Program-made: the position numbers and the translations under genes
Notes under the pieces: generated by a model
Seen by the model: the letters and a program-made list of their open reading frames with translations, nothing else
The model's database searches: none
What the model was told of the DNA's origin: nothing
Assembly (NCBI GenBank): GCA_018889975.1
Contig: CP076546.1
Span: forward strand, 2,728,001 to 2,792,000
Length of the DNA: 64,000 nucleotides
Reading direction: 5' to 3'
Source of the DNA: Bacillus sp. NP157
GTDB taxonomy: Bacteria; Pseudomonadota; Gammaproteobacteria; Xanthomonadales; Rhodanobacteraceae
In this document: positions 1 through 9,042 of the stretch, piece by piece
How the letters are laid out: every line of letters begins with the position of its first letter
How positions within the stretch are numbered: position 1 is the stretch's first letter

Positions 1-6
1 GCTCAT
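1..6 (-). CDS. nusG: Start of nusG (partial, runs off the window)
   Basis: Only an ATG-AGC start (Met-Ser) is visible on the minus strand. It follows the secE stop by eight bases, with GGTAAGG as a possible ribosome site. The nusG identity rests entirely on the strongly conserved secE-nusG order in bacteria, because no diagnostic protein sequence is inside the window. Confidence 0.45.
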
Positions 7-14
7 GCCTTACC

Positions 15-410
15 TCAATGTCCGAGCTTCAGCAGCCAATCGAGCACAACCGACTTAAGCAACCAGTCGATCAGGCCCATCAGCAGCGAAAGAATGATGA
101 CGACCACAATGATGATACCGGTGGTCTTCAACGTTTCGTCACGCGAAGGCCAGACGACCTTGCGCAACTCGAACTGCGATTCGGAAAGGAATCCGCGCAG
201 TTTACGACCCGGCGCCGTGAAAGCACCGATCGCCAGGGCGGCGGCAACGGCGACGATGACACCGAGCCCGCGCGCGAAAGACGGCACGCTCGGGTTATCG
301 GCGTAATAGTAGAAGCCGGCGATGCCGGCTGCGAGCACGATGAAGGCAAGCAGGAGCTTACCGATGTCGGCAGGGCTCGCGCCCTTGGCTTCTTGTGCCT
401 TCGTGTTCAT
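15..410 (-). CDS. secE: Preprotein translocase subunit SecE
   Basis: This is the essential SecE subunit of the inner-membrane SecYEG channel. The 131-residue protein has three hydrophobic segments (about residues 15-35, 45-65 and 98-128), the layout of long enterobacterial-type SecE. The conserved cytoplasmic amphipathic stretch with FELRKVVWPSRDETLKTT precedes the last membrane segment, which is the SecY-contacting part. The frame stays open upstream, but that part is read through tRNA-Trp, so I start at the ATG encoding MNTKAQEAKG. The gene lies 13 bases after tRNA-Trp in the tuf-trpT-secE-nusG transcription unit. Confidence 0.95.
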   Translation of the reverse strand: MNTKAQEAKGASPADIGKLLLAFIVLAAGIAGFYYYADNPSVPSFARGLGVIVAVAAALAIGAFTAPGRKLRGFLSESQFELRKVVWPSRDETLKTTGIIIVVVIILSLLMGLIDWLLKSVVLDWLLKLGH

Positions 411-423
411 GCGTGCTCGAAAG

Positions 424-499
<76 letters not shown>

Positions 500-562
500 A
501 CTGATGGAACGGTTGAACCACGAGGGCGGCCAGTCAGTGACCGGGCCGCCCCGCAGCGGGAG

Positions 563-582
563 GCCAGCCCCAGGGGGCTGGC
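563..582 (-). other. Strong hairpin between tuf and tRNA-Trp
   Basis: GCCAGCCCC and GGGGCTGGC form a 9-bp perfect stem with a two-base loop just after the tuf stop. There is no T-run after it on the minus strand. It could be an RNA processing or partial termination signal between tuf and trpT-secE rather than a full terminator. Confidence 0.4.
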
Positions 583-593
583 TTCACGAGGTA

Positions 594-1784
594 TTACTTG
601 ACGATCTTCGCCACGACGCCGGCGCCGACGGTGCGGCCACCTTCGCGGATAGCAAAGCGCAGGCCTTCGTCCATGGCGATCGGGAAGCCCAGGGTCACCG
701 AGATCTTCACGTTATCGCCCGGCATCACCATCTCGGTGCCTTCCGGCAGCTTGATGGAGCCCGTCACGTCCGTCGTACGGAAGTAGAACTGCGGACGGTA
801 GTTGCTGAAGAACGGGGTGTGACGGCCGCCTTCGTCCTTCGACAGGACGTAGATCTCGCCTTCGAACTCGGTGTGCGGGGTCACGGTGCCCGGCTTGGCC
901 AGGACCTGGCCACGCTCGACGTCTTCACGCTTCAGGCCGCGGACCAGCACGCCGACGTTGTCGCCAGCCTGGCCCTGGTCGAGCAGCTTGCGGAACATTT
1001 CCACACCGGTGACGGTGGTGTTCTGCGTCGCCTTCAGACCCACGACTTCGGCCGCGTCGCCAACCTTGACGATGCCGCGCTCGACACGACCGGTCAGCAC
1101 GGTACCGCGACCCGAGATCGAGAACACGTCTTCGACCGGGAGCAGGAACGGCTTGTCGATGTCACGCTCCGGCTGCGGGATCCAGCTGTCCAGCGCGTCG
1201 ACCAGCTTGATGATCGACGGCACGCCGATCTCGGACTGGTCGCCGTCGAGGGCGAGGCGGGCCGAACCCGAGATGATCGGGGTGTCGTCGCCCGGGAACT
1301 CGTACTTCGACAGCAGTTCGCGAACTTCCATCTCGACCAGCTCAAGGAGCTCCGCGTCGTCGACCATGTCGGCCTTGTTCAGGAACACGACGATGTACGG
1401 CACGCCGACCTGACGCGAGAGCAGGATGTGCTCGCGGGTCTGCGGCATCGGGCCGTCAGCGGCCGAGCACACCAGGATCGCGCCGTCCATCTGGGCGGCA
1501 CCGGTGATCATGTTCTTGACGTAGTCAGCATGGCCCGGGCAATCGACGTGACCGTAGTGACGGGTCGGCGATTCGTATTCCACGTGGGCGGTCGAGATCG
1601 TGATACCGCGCGCCTTCTCTTCCGGCGCTGCGTCGATCGAACCGTAGTCCTTGAACTCACCACCGAAACGCTCGGCACCGACCTTGGTCAGCGCGGCGGT
1701 CAGCGTGGTCTTGCCATGATCGACGTGGCCGATGGTGCCGACGTTGACGTGCGGCTTGGTGCGTTCGAACTTACCCTTTGCCAT
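594..1784 (-). CDS. tuf: Elongation factor Tu
   Basis: EF-Tu is the GTPase that delivers aminoacyl-tRNA to the ribosome. The 396-residue length is typical. Visible motifs are the P-loop GHVDHGKT near residue 19, DCPGHADYV (G3) and NKADMVDD (G4), followed by the beta-barrel domains 2 and 3 and the C-terminal [13 protein letters not shown]. The start follows GGAG and AAGG purine stretches and gives the canonical [12 protein letters not shown]. It is co-transcribed after three tRNA genes. A second tuf copy, common in proteobacteria, would lie outside this window. Confidence 0.98.
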   Translation of the reverse strand: MAKGKFERTKPHVNVGTIGHVDHGKTTLTAALTKVGAERFGGEFKDYGSIDAAPEEKARGITISTAHVEYESPTRHYGHVDCPGHADYVKNMITGAAQMDGAILVCSAADGPMPQTREHILLSRQVGVPYIVVFLNKADMVDDAELLELVEMEVRELLSKYEFPGDDTPIISGSARLALDGDQSEIGVPSIIKLVDALDSWIPQPERDIDKPFLLPVEDVFSISGRGTVLTGRVERGIVKVGDAAEVVGLKATQNTTVTGVEMFRKLLDQGQAGDNVGVLVRGLKREDVERGQVLAKPGTVTPHTEFEGEIYVLSKDEGGRHTPFFSNYRPQFYFRTTDVTGSIKLPEGTEMVMPGDNVKISVTLGFPIAMDEGLRFAIREGGRTVGAGVVAKIVK

Positions 1785-1848
1785 GAGCCTTAAACTCCGC
1801 TGGAGTCAATAAAAATAGAGAAAAAAGGAACCGTCGCGGACGACGAAG

Positions 1849-1924
<76 letters not shown>

Positions 1925-1950
1925 ACATGACGCAGCGCGCGGAGAATCAA

Positions 1951-2024
1951 TGGAGCGGGAGACGGGAATCGAACCCGCACAATCAGCTTGGAAGGCTGAA
2001 GTTCTACCATTGAACTACTCCCGC
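1951..2024 (-). tRNA. tRNA-Gly (TCC anticodon)
   Basis: The 74-base cloverleaf has acceptor GCGGGAG/CTCCCGC, anticodon loop CTTCCAA with TCC, a TTCGATT T-loop and encoded CCA. It is the middle gene of the tRNA trio ahead of tuf. Confidence 0.97.
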
Positions 2025-2041
2025 ACTGCGCGGAACTCGTC

Positions 2042-2127
2042 TGGTGGAGGAAGGTGGATTCGAACCACCGAAGGCGTAAGCCAGCAGATTTACAGTCTGC
2101 CCCCGTTGGCCGCTTGGGTATTCCTCC
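2042..2127 (-). tRNA. tRNA-Tyr (GTA anticodon)
   Basis: This 86-base class II tRNA has a long variable arm, acceptor GGAGGAA/TTCCTCC, anticodon loop CTGTAAA with GTA, and encoded CCA. It is the first gene of the tRNA-tuf transcription unit. Confidence 0.97.
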
Positions 2128-2141
2128 AACAAAGAACGCCT

Positions 2142-2170
2142 ATTGTCGCGAGCACCCTGGAAACTGTCAA
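2142..2170 (-). promoter_or_regulatory. Sigma70-type promoter of the tRNA-tuf-secE operon
   Basis: On the minus strand a perfect -35 TTGACA (2165-2170) is followed by a 17-base spacer and a -10 GACAAT (2142-2147). The predicted start lies a few bases before tRNA-Tyr. A 7-bp inverted repeat (CGCACGT/ACGTGCG) lies just upstream of the -35. This is the strongest promoter-like sequence I found in the region. Confidence 0.75.
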
Positions 2171-2308
2171 CAACTTCCGCACGTAAAAAACACGTGCGAT
2201 GACGGTTTCGGAACGCCCCGACACCCTCTCCGGTACGGGAGGCCGGAAGGTGGGCCGCGCATCATACATGCGCCGCGCAGCGCTGGGAAGATCCCGGTGG
2301 GATGGGCC

Positions 2309-2794
2309 TCAGGTTTCGCGGGTCTTCTGCACCAGCGGTTCCATCGCCCGCGACATTTCCATCAGCTTCAGCGCGTACTCCTGCAGGCGCAGGTCACGCT
2401 CCTCCACGGGCTTCCACGAGGGCACGGCGGTGGGCTTGCCGCCGTCGGGCTTGTCCATCGCGACGAAGACCATGACGCAGCTCGTCGCCAGCCGCGGCTC
2501 GCCACTGCGCAGATCGCGCGCCAGGACGTCCACGGCCAGGTGCATGCTCGAGGTACCCGTATGGATCAGCCGGGCGCGCACGGTCACGAGGTCACCGATC
2601 AGGATCGGCGCCAGGAACTGGATGCCGCTGACCGACACGGTGACGCAATACGCACCGCTCCAGCCCACCGCACAGGCGTAACCCGCCTGATCGATCCACT
2701 TCATGACCATGCCGCCGTGCACCTTGCCACCAAAATTCACGTCGGTCGGCTGGGCAAGGAAACGGAATTCAACGTCGCGCTGGGTACCGGGCAT
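2309..2794 (-). CDS. Acyl-CoA thioesterase, YciA-type hotdog fold
   Basis: The predicted cytoplasmic enzyme hydrolyses acyl-CoA to free acid plus CoA. The 161-residue protein carries a single hotdog domain. Near the N-terminus it has NFGGKVHGG followed by MVMKWIDQAG, where Asn20 and Asp35 match the catalytic Asn/Asp positions of the YciA/BFIT family. The start ATG (MPGTQRDVEF) is preceded by AAGGTAAGGG. The open frame extends far upstream, but only as a shadow of the divergent phosphatase gene. Substrate chain length cannot be read from sequence. Confidence 0.85.
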   Translation of the reverse strand: MPGTQRDVEFRFLAQPTDVNFGGKVHGGMVMKWIDQAGYACAVGWSGAYCVTVSVSGIQFLAPILIGDLVTVRARLIHTGTSSMHLAVDVLARDLRSGEPRLATSCVMVFVAMDKPDGGKPTAVPSWKPVEERDLRLQEYALKLMEMSRAMEPLVQKTRET

Positions 2795-2896
2795 GCCCTT
2801 ACCTTGCTGAGGAAAGCCGTCATTATGACGCCGCGACGGCTTGTCGCGGCGGGCTGGCAGGCATAGATTCGGCCTAACCCTCCCCTGGAGCCACCC

Positions 2897-4810
2897 ATGG
2901 TCCTTCGCAGCGTCGCCTCGCGGCTTGCCCTGGGCGTGCTCCTGGGTTCGGCCCTGGTGCTGGTGGTCACCGGCGGCCTGCTGCTCAACCACACCCGCGA
3001 CCAGATGCTCCAGCAGACCCAGCGCGAGGCCGCGGCCGTCTCGGACGCCGCTGCGACGCGCATCCAGGGCCGGATCGATGGCGTCTCCAAGGTGGCCCAG
3101 GTCGTGGCGGGCGTGTTGAGCAGCCGGCGCGACCAGGCCGCGTCGGTCATCCACGACATCCTCGCCGTGAACCCAGAGCTGGTCGACGTCAGCGCCGCCT
3201 TCATCCCGCGCGACGTGAACCACCTCAGGCCTGAGGACGCCCCGGTCGCCCGACGGCAAACGGATGGCGAGCTGGTCCTGGGCGATCGCCTCGCCGACGC
3301 CGAGCCTTACTGGAGCTCGCCCTGGTTCGTTCGCGGCCTGAACTGCGACCACGGCTGCTGGCAGCCGCCGTTTCGCTCGGCCACCCGCAACGAAACGCTG
3401 ATCGGCTACTCGGTGGCCATCCCCGGCAAGGACGTACCTGTGATCGGCGTCGCCGACGCCACCATCAGCCTCGGCTGGCTCCAGCAACTGCTCGGCGAAC
3501 TGGCCAAGCCCGACCACGCCTCGGCCTTCGTCGCCGACGCCAATGGCGAATTCCTCGCCCACGACTGGCGCTCGTACATCGGCACGCGCGGTAGCAAGCC
3601 GCTGCTGGAGGCCATCGCGCGCAACCAGAACCCCGTACGGATCACTCCCGAGGACGGTGGCCGCGTCAGCGAGCCGGTGTGGGTCTATTTCGTGCCGATC
3701 CGCGGCACCCACTGGACCTTCGGCCTGAGCATGCCCGAGCGCGCGGTGCTCGCCGACCTGCGGCGCACCTACCTGGTCGACGTGCTACTGGGTTTCCTGG
3801 CCCTGGTCGGCGTGTCCGTGATCACGCTGGTCATTACCCGGCGGATGATGGCGCCGCTTTCCGTGCTCGCCGACCGTGCCGAAAACGTGTCACGCGGCGA
3901 CCTCGACTTCCAGCTTCCCGAAGTGCGCCGCAACGACGATGTCGGACGGCTGACCCGCTCGTTCGACCAGATGCGCCACCAGCTGGCCGGGCACATCGAG
4001 ACGGCGCAGCGCATCGCGCGCGAACAGGCGCGCATGACCAGCGAGCTGGAGATCGCCGGGCAGATCCAGCTCGCCCTGATCCCGGAACCGCACTGGCTGG
4101 CCGACGACGGCCGGCTCGAGGTGCACGCCGCGCTGCGCCCTGCCAGCGCCGTCGGCGGGGACCTGTACGTGTATTTCGCGCTTGGCGCGAAGCATGTCTG
4201 CGTCATGGTCGGCGACGTCTCGGACAAAGGCATCCCCGCCGCGCTGTTCATGGCGCGGACGATCACGCTGGCACGCACCATCGCCACCCACGCACGCTCG
4301 CCCAGCGACATCCTTGGCTCGCTCAACCGCGAGCTGTGCAAGGGCAACGACACCTGCATGTTCGTCACCCTGCTGTGCGGCGTCATCGAGACGGAAAGCG
4401 GGCTGCTCTCGCTCGCCAGCGCCGGGCACGAGCAGCCGGTGCTGCATGCCGGCGGCAGTGCCATCCTCGTCGACGTGGAAACCGGCCCCGCGCTCGGCCT
4501 CGACCGCGAAGCGCGCTACCCTGTCCGCGTACTCACGTTGCTGGGGGGCGATACCTTGCTCATGTACACCGACGGCGTCAGCGAGGCCCACGCGGGCAAC
4601 CAGCGCCTGTACGGCACGCACGCGCTGCTCGACAGCGTGGCGCGGGTCGACGAAGGGGCCAGCCCGGGCGCGTACGTGGAACGCGTGCTGGAGGACGTGG
4701 ACGCCTACACGGCGGGTGCACCGGCGTACGACGACATCGCCCTGCTCGCACTCACCTGGCATGACACCGGCGTAGAGGGGGCGCGGCTGCATGCGGTTGT
4801 GCATTCCTAA
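2897..4810 (+). CDS. Membrane sensor PP2C-type serine phosphatase (RsbU/SpoIIE family)
   Basis: The 637-residue membrane phosphatase should start a partner-switching cascade by dephosphorylating the STAS protein encoded two genes downstream. Domains in order: a membrane segment (8-30), a periplasmic Cache-like sensor (about 31-290, with a Cys-rich patch near 150-155), a second membrane segment (293-314), a HAMP linker (about 315-370), and a SpoIIE-type PP2C domain with metal-binding motifs GGDLYVYF (420-427), GDVSDKG (439-445), a late YTDGVSEA and a terminal YDDIALL. It overlaps the kinase gene by 20 bases, so translation is probably coupled. The sensed ligand is unknown. Confidence 0.9.
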   Translation: MVLRSVASRLALGVLLGSALVLVVTGGLLLNHTRDQMLQQTQREAAAVSDAAATRIQGRIDGVSKVAQVVAGVLSSRRDQAASVIHDILAVNPELVDVSAAFIPRDVNHLRPEDAPVARRQTDGELVLGDRLADAEPYWSSPWFVRGLNCDHGCWQPPFRSATRNETLIGYSVAIPGKDVPVIGVADATISLGWLQQLLGELAKPDHASAFVADANGEFLAHDWRSYIGTRGSKPLLEAIARNQNPVRITPEDGGRVSEPVWVYFVPIRGTHWTFGLSMPERAVLADLRRTYLVDVLLGFLALVGVSVITLVITRRMMAPLSVLADRAENVSRGDLDFQLPEVRRNDDVGRLTRSFDQMRHQLAGHIETAQRIAREQARMTSELEIAGQIQLALIPEPHWLADDGRLEVHAALRPASAVGGDLYVYFALGAKHVCVMVGDVSDKGIPAALFMARTITLARTIATHARSPSDILGSLNRELCKGNDTCMFVTLLCGVIETESGLLSLASAGHEQPVLHAGGSAILVDVETGPALGLDREARYPVRVLTLLGGDTLLMYTDGVSEAHAGNQRLYGTHALLDSVARVDEGASPGAYVERVLEDVDAYTAGAPAYDDIALLALTWHDTGVEGARLHAVVHS

Positions 4811-5216
4811 TCGACTGGAGGACGTGTTCCAGGCCCTGGAACACGCCGAATCCACCCTCGACCGTGCCGACGTGGACGACGCGTGTCGTGCCGACGTCCG
4901 TCTCGTGCTGGAAGAGCTGCTGGTGAATACCGTGCGCCATGGTTATCCGGACGGGCGCGCCGGCACCATCGAGATCAAGCTCGAAGCGCGCACCGACGCC
5001 GTGCGCCTGGAGCTGCGCGACGACGCGCAACCGTTCAATCCCCTCGACCACGAACCACCCGACCTGCCCGGCGACATCGCCGATCGCGAGGTCGGCGGCC
5101 TCGGCCTTCACCTGGCGCGCAGCATCGCCAGCGATTTCGAATATGCCTGCGACGCACGTGGCAATCGCGTCATCATCCGTTTCGACCCCACCCAGTCTGA
5201 CGAGCGTTCCCCATGA
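4791..5216 (+). CDS. Anti-sigma-type serine kinase (RsbW-like HATPase)
   Basis: The 141-residue protein is a lone GHKL ATPase domain of the RsbW/SpoIIAB type. It shows an N-box (LEELLVNTVRHGY), a G1-like RDDAQPF and a glycine-rich lid with GGLGLHLARS. Family members bind and inhibit a target, often a sigma factor, and phosphorylate a STAS antagonist. The gene overlaps the upstream phosphatase and the downstream STAS gene, so the three proteins form one switch. No sigma factor is encoded beside it, so its target is unknown. Confidence 0.88.
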   Translation: MRLCIPNRLEDVFQALEHAESTLDRADVDDACRADVRLVLEELLVNTVRHGYPDGRAGTIEIKLEARTDAVRLELRDDAQPFNPLDHEPPDLPGDIADREVGGLGLHLARSIASDFEYACDARGNRVIIRFDPTQSDERSP

Positions 5217-5593
5217 CCCTTATCGTCCGCAGCGAAAGCCCCACGCCCGAGCGCAGCACTGTCTGGCTCGAGGGGCGACTCGATGCCAATTCCTTCGTCG
5301 ATTTCGACGAGACCATGCGTGACGTCACGCCGATGGTCGACAACAACGGCACCCTCGTGCTCGATCTTTCCGCGCTGGAATACATCAGCAGCGCCGGCCT
5401 GCGCAGCATGGCGCAATTGCGCAAGCAGATGCACGACCGCGGCGGCCGCACGCTGCTGGTGAATCCGCAACCGCAGGTGCGCAAGGTGTTCGATATCGTC
5501 AAGGCCGTGCCGGTCGCCGAAGTGTTCGCCAGCGTCGCCGAACTCGACCAGTACCTCGATCACATCCAGCGCACCGTCGCCGGCCAAAGCTAA
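5213..5593 (+). CDS. STAS-domain anti-sigma factor antagonist
   Basis: The 126-residue protein is a single STAS domain. The conserved DLSALEYISSAGLR segment (about residues 51-64) contains the serine pair at 59-60; Ser60 aligns with the phosphorylated serine of SpoIIAA. In its unphosphorylated form it should sequester the kinase encoded just upstream. ATGA overlap with the kinase gene supports co-translation. It closes the three-gene module and is followed by a REP palindrome. Confidence 0.88.
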   Translation: MTLIVRSESPTPERSTVWLEGRLDANSFVDFDETMRDVTPMVDNNGTLVLDLSALEYISSAGLRSMAQLRKQMHDRGGRTLLVNPQPQVRKVFDIVKAVPVAEVFASVAELDQYLDHIQRTVAGQS

Positions 5594-5612
5594 CCCGCAC
5601 CCCGGCTTTTTT

Positions 5613-5634
5613 GTAGGAGCGCGCCCGCGCGCGA
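5613..5634 (+). repeat. REP-type palindrome (GTAGGAGC family)
   Basis: A 22-base unit beginning GTAGGAGCGCGCC and ending GCGCGCGA, able to fold as GCGCGC/GCGCGC. It lies between the STAS gene and ohrR. It is one of eleven copies recognised in the window. Confidence 0.85.
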
Positions 5635-5682
5635 CCCAACCCGCCCCAGCCCTACCCTTCCCCACCACCCTTCCCCACCGCT

Positions 5683-6150
5683 TTACCCCTTCCCACTATC
5701 CACGAGATTCCCCCGCAACATCTCCAGCTGCGCCTTCACCCCCGCCAGCGTATCGATGTCGCACGACATGGCGCAGAACAGGTCGACCGGCACGTCGGCC
5801 GCCTTCTCCTGCAGGGCGCGCCCCGCGTCGCTCAGCGTCACGATCACCTGCCGCTCGTCCTGCGCGCTGCGGGTGCGCTCAACCAGCCCGGCAGCCTGCA
5901 GGCGCTTCAGCAGCGGCGTGAGCGTGGCCGAATCGAGGAAAAGCTTCTCACCCAGCTCCGAGACCGTAAGCCCGTCGCGCTCCCACAGCACCAGCATGGC
6001 CAGGTACTGCGGATACGTCAGATCGAGCTTCGCGAGCAGTTGTCGATACACCTTGCCCATGGCCAGGTTGGCCGAATACAGGGCAAAGCAGAGCTGACCG
6101 TCGAGGGTACGCGGGGGCTGCACGCCTGCGGGAAGGGATGTCTTGCTCAT
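5683..6150 (-). CDS. OhrR-type MarR-family redox regulator
   Basis: The 155-residue winged-helix regulator begins its conserved region with LCFALYSA; Cys21 sits where the organic-peroxide-sensing cysteine of OhrR lies. Two further cysteines (126 and 130) near the C-terminus match the two-cysteine OhrR class, in which a disulfide forms on oxidation. The recognition helix region is around [17 protein letters not shown]. No ohr (organic hydroperoxide resistance) gene is adjacent. It is divergent from an M14 peptidase gene, which it may control together with itself. A more general MarR role is possible. Confidence 0.82.
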   Translation of the reverse strand: MSKTSLPAGVQPPRTLDGQLCFALYSANLAMGKVYRQLLAKLDLTYPQYLAMLVLWERDGLTVSELGEKLFLDSATLTPLLKRLQAAGLVERTRSAQDERQVIVTLSDAGRALQEKAADVPVDLFCAMSCDIDTLAGVKAQLEMLRGNLVDSGKG

Positions 6151-6173
6151 ACGCGGAATGTAGGGACGCCCCG

Positions 6174-6191
6174 AATCGATTGCAAGCGATT
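6174..6191. promoter_or_regulatory. Possible operator between ohrR and the M14 peptidase gene
   Basis: AATCG-ATTGCAAG-CGATT forms a short inverted repeat in the 66-114-base divergent intergenic space, an apt position for an autoregulating MarR protein. The match is to general MarR/OhrR operator architecture only. Confidence 0.4.
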
Positions 6192-6264
6192 GAATTGTGC
6201 GAAGGAAACCTGACCCTTGCCATTGCTAGAATCGCCGATCACCCGCTACCCGCCGTCGATCGCC

Positions 6265-7185
6265 ATGAACCAGTCCTCGCCCTACCCCATCGGCACGCCA
6301 GGCCAGCCCTGGGGCCCCGCCGACGTTGCCACCTGGCGCTCGCAGCAGGCGAAGCAGCGGAGCTATGCCGACGATGTGCTTAGGGCCATCGATGCGTTGC
6401 GCACCACGTTCGACGTGGCCGGCTACGGCGCGCTGGATTACGGCAACGAGCACTACCCGCTGGTCGCCGTGCGCACGCGCGACTGGCAGGATGCCCTGCC
6501 CGTGATGCTGGTGACCGGTGGCGTGCATGGCTACGAAACCAGCGGCGTGCACGGTGCACTGCAGTTCCTTCGCGAGCATGGCCAGGACTACGCCGGCCGC
6601 GCCAACCTGCTGGTGGTTCCGTGCGTCAGCCCGTGGGCGTACGAGCGGATCCACCGCTGGAATCCGGACGCCATCGACCCCAACCGCAATTTCCGCGAAG
6701 GCAGCCCGTCGGGCGAAGCCGCGGCGTTGGTCGCGCTACTGGCCCCGTTGCACGGCCGCGTCGTCATGCACATCGACCTGCACGAGACCACGGATTCGGA
6801 CGAGTCGGAGTTCCGGCCCGCCCTCGCCGCACGCGATGGCAAGGACTACGAGCCGGGCGAGGTGCCCGACGGGTTCTATCTCGTGGACGACAGCGCGAAT
6901 CCGCAGCCTGCGTTCCAGCAGGCGGTGATCGAGGCCGTGGCGAAGGTGACGCATATCGCGCCGGCCGACGCCCAGGGCGACATCATCGGCTCGCCGGTGG
7001 TGGCGCACGGCGTGATCGAATATGCGTTGCGCGACCTGGGGCTGTGCGCGGGCATGACCGGCGCGCGCTACACGACGACCACCGAGGTCTATCCGGACAG
7101 CCCGCGGGCGACGCCACGGCAGTGCAACGACGCCCAGGTAGCCGCCATACGCGCAGCCATCGACTACGCGCTGACGCCCCTGTAG
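6265..7185 (+). CDS. M14-family zinc carboxypeptidase
   Basis: The 306-residue predicted metallopeptidase has the M14 zinc signature HGYE in GGVHGYETSG, a downstream HIDLHET supplying the third zinc histidine, and TTTTEVYPD containing the likely catalytic glutamate. The segment DPNRNFREGSP matches the substrate-binding Asn-Arg of the family. There is no signal peptide, so it is probably cytoplasmic. I use the ATG at 6265; a TTG at 6217 with GAAGGA ten bases upstream would add 16 residues. The TAG stop codon lies inside a REP palindrome. The substrate is not predictable. Confidence 0.83.
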   Translation: MNQSSPYPIGTPGQPWGPADVATWRSQQAKQRSYADDVLRAIDALRTTFDVAGYGALDYGNEHYPLVAVRTRDWQDALPVMLVTGGVHGYETSGVHGALQFLREHGQDYAGRANLLVVPCVSPWAYERIHRWNPDAIDPNRNFREGSPSGEAAALVALLAPLHGRVVMHIDLHETTDSDESEFRPALAARDGKDYEPGEVPDGFYLVDDSANPQPAFQQAVIEAVAKVTHIAPADAQGDIIGSPVVAHGVIEYALRDLGLCAGMTGARYTTTTEVYPDSPRATPRQCNDAQVAAIRAAIDYALTPL

Positions 7186-7203
7186 GAGCGCGCCTGCGCG
7201 CGA
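7182..7203 (+). repeat. REP-type palindrome supplying the stop of the M14 gene
   Basis: GTAGGAGCGCGCC...GCGCGCGA. Its second to fourth bases (TAG, 7183-7185) are the stop codon of the peptidase gene. It also sits 11 bases from the ychF stop, so it occupies the whole convergent gap. Confidence 0.85.
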
Positions 7204-7213
7204 CCGAAATACC

Positions 7214-8305
7214 TCAGACGTTGAATCGGAAGTGCAGCACGTCGCCTTCCTTGACGAGATAATCCTTGCCTTCCAGCCTGAGACGACCGGCTTCCTTCGC
7301 GCCCTGCTCGCCCTTGTACTTGATGTAGTCGTCGTAGGCGACGGTTTCGGCGCGGATGAAGCCGCGCTCGAAGTCGGTGTGGATGACACCGGCGGCCTGC
7401 GGCGCGGTGGAGCCCGCACGCACCTGCCACGCACGCACTTCCTTCTCACCGGCGGTGAAGTAGGTCTGCAGGCCGAGCAGCTTGTAGCCGGCGCGAATCA
7501 CGCGGTTCAGGCCCGGCTCGTCGAAGCCCATGCTCTCGAGGAATTCTACGCGGTCGGCCTCGTCCATCTGCGACAGCTCTTCCTCGATCGCCGCGCACAC
7601 CGGCACCACTTCCGCACCCTCTTCCACGGCGCGCGCACGCACGGCGTCGAGGTGCGGGTTGTTCTCGAAGCCGTCCTCCGCCACGTTGGCGATGTACATC
7701 AGCGGCTTCATGGTGATCAGGAACATGTCGCGGACGAGCGCCTTTTCCTCGGCGTCGAGGCCGGCGGCACGCGCGCTCTTGCCCTGGTCGAGCGCCTTGG
7801 CGAGCTTCTCGAGCACCGGCTTGCGGGCGAGCGCGTCCTTGTCGTTGGCCTTGGCCGAGCGCGTCGCGCGATCCAGTGCCTTCAGCACGGCCTCGAGGTC
7901 GGCCAGCGCCAGCTCGGTATCGATGGTTTCGATATCGGCGATCGGGTCGACCTTGTTCGCCACGTGGATGACGTTGCCATCCTCGAAGCAACGCACGACG
8001 TGCGCGATGGCGTCGGTCTCGCGGATGTGCGCGAGGAACTTGTTGCCCAGGCCTTCGCCCTTCGACGCACCGGCGACGAGGCCGGCGATGTCGACGAACT
8101 CCATCGTGGTCGGGATGATCTTCTGCGGCTTCACGATCGCCGACAGCGCATCCAGGCGCGGATCCGGCACCGGCACGATGCCGGTGTTCGGCTCGATGGT
8201 GCAGAACGGGAAGTTGGCCGCGGCGATGCCGGCCTTGGTCAGCGCGTTGAACAGGGTGGACTTGCCGACGTTAGGCAGGCCGACGATGCCGCATTTGATG
8301 CCCAT
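7214..8305 (-). CDS. ychF: Ribosome-associated ATPase YchF
   Basis: YchF (OLA1) is an Obg-family P-loop NTPase that prefers ATP and binds the ribosome. The 363-residue length is typical. Visible are [14 protein letters not shown] near the N-terminus, the switch region [10 protein letters not shown], and [17 protein letters not shown] in place of the usual DxxG continuation. The C-terminal TGS-like region ends in [15 protein letters not shown]. It follows pth in the same direction, the common pth-ychF order. Confidence 0.97.
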   Translation of the reverse strand: MGIKCGIVGLPNVGKSTLFNALTKAGIAAANFPFCTIEPNTGIVPVPDPRLDALSAIVKPQKIIPTTMEFVDIAGLVAGASKGEGLGNKFLAHIRETDAIAHVVRCFEDGNVIHVANKVDPIADIETIDTELALADLEAVLKALDRATRSAKANDKDALARKPVLEKLAKALDQGKSARAAGLDAEEKALVRDMFLITMKPLMYIANVAEDGFENNPHLDAVRARAVEEGAEVVPVCAAIEEELSQMDEADRVEFLESMGFDEPGLNRVIRAGYKLLGLQTYFTAGEKEVRAWQVRAGSTAPQAAGVIHTDFERGFIRAETVAYDDYIKYKGEQGAKEAGRLRLEGKDYLVKEGDVLHFRFNV

Positions 8306-8412
8306 GAGCGAGAGACCGTTGAGAGTTGAGAGTTGGGAGTACCGAGTAAAAGCCAGGGCCGAGGGTCGCTACGCTGTTGCTCGTAACTCTCAACTCGATA
8401 CCCGGAACGCTC

Positions 8413-8991
8413 TTACGTCACCGTATGCAGCCGTTTCATCGCTTCGTCGAACTTCCCCGACAGCGCCAGCGGCAGCACGTCGAAGGCACGTCCGAGGCCG
8501 GCCATGATGGCGTCTTCGTCTGCCGCGTTGGGACGCCCGAGGACCCATGGCGTCACCTTGTCGCGATGCCCCGGGTGGCCGATGCCGACCCGCAGGCGAT
8601 GGAACTTGCCGTGGCCGAGGTGGGCCATGATGTCGCGCAATCCGTTCTGGCCGCCGTGGCCGCCGTCGAACTTCATGCGGATGGTGCCGGGCGAGAGGTC
8701 CAGTTCGTCGTGGGCGACGAGGCACTCTTCCGGCTCGATCTTGTAGTAGCGCAGCGCCGAGGTGACGGCGATGCCGCTCTTGTTCATGAACGTGGCTGGT
8801 TTCAGTAGCCAGACCGTTTCGCCGCCGATGCGCAGCTTGCAGGTTTCGCCGTGCAGCTTGCCATCGAACGACCAGCGCTCGCCCTGGTCCATGGCGAGGG
8901 CGTCGACACACCAGAACCCGGCGTTGTGCCGGGTCCTGACGTATTCGGCCCCGGGGTTACCGAGGCCGACGATAAGACGGATGGAAGCCAT
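8413..8991 (-). CDS. pth: Peptidyl-tRNA hydrolase
   Basis: Pth cleaves peptidyl-tRNA released from stalled ribosomes. The 192-residue protein has the family signatures LIVGLGNPGAEYVRTRHNAGF (with the catalytic His after RTR), KPATFMNKSG and GGHGGQNGLRDI. It lies between rplY and ychF in the same direction. Confidence 0.97.
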   Translation of the reverse strand: MASIRLIVGLGNPGAEYVRTRHNAGFWCVDALAMDQGERWSFDGKLHGETCKLRIGGETVWLLKPATFMNKSGIAVTSALRYYKIEPEECLVAHDELDLSPGTIRMKFDGGHGGQNGLRDIMAHLGHGKFHRLRVGIGHPGHRDKVTPWVLGRPNAADEDAIMAGLGRAFDVLPLALSGKFDEAMKRLHTVT

Positions 8992-9042
8992 CGGGCAGAA
9001 CGGTGCCAGCCGCGGCGCATGGCGCCGCGGCTGGCGGGCCGA

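Noticed and set aside
504-1793. A 429-codon open frame on the plus strand opposite tuf
   Set aside because: It is an antisense shadow produced by GC-rich codon usage; the opposite strand is unmistakable EF-Tu and the shadow has no recognisable domains.
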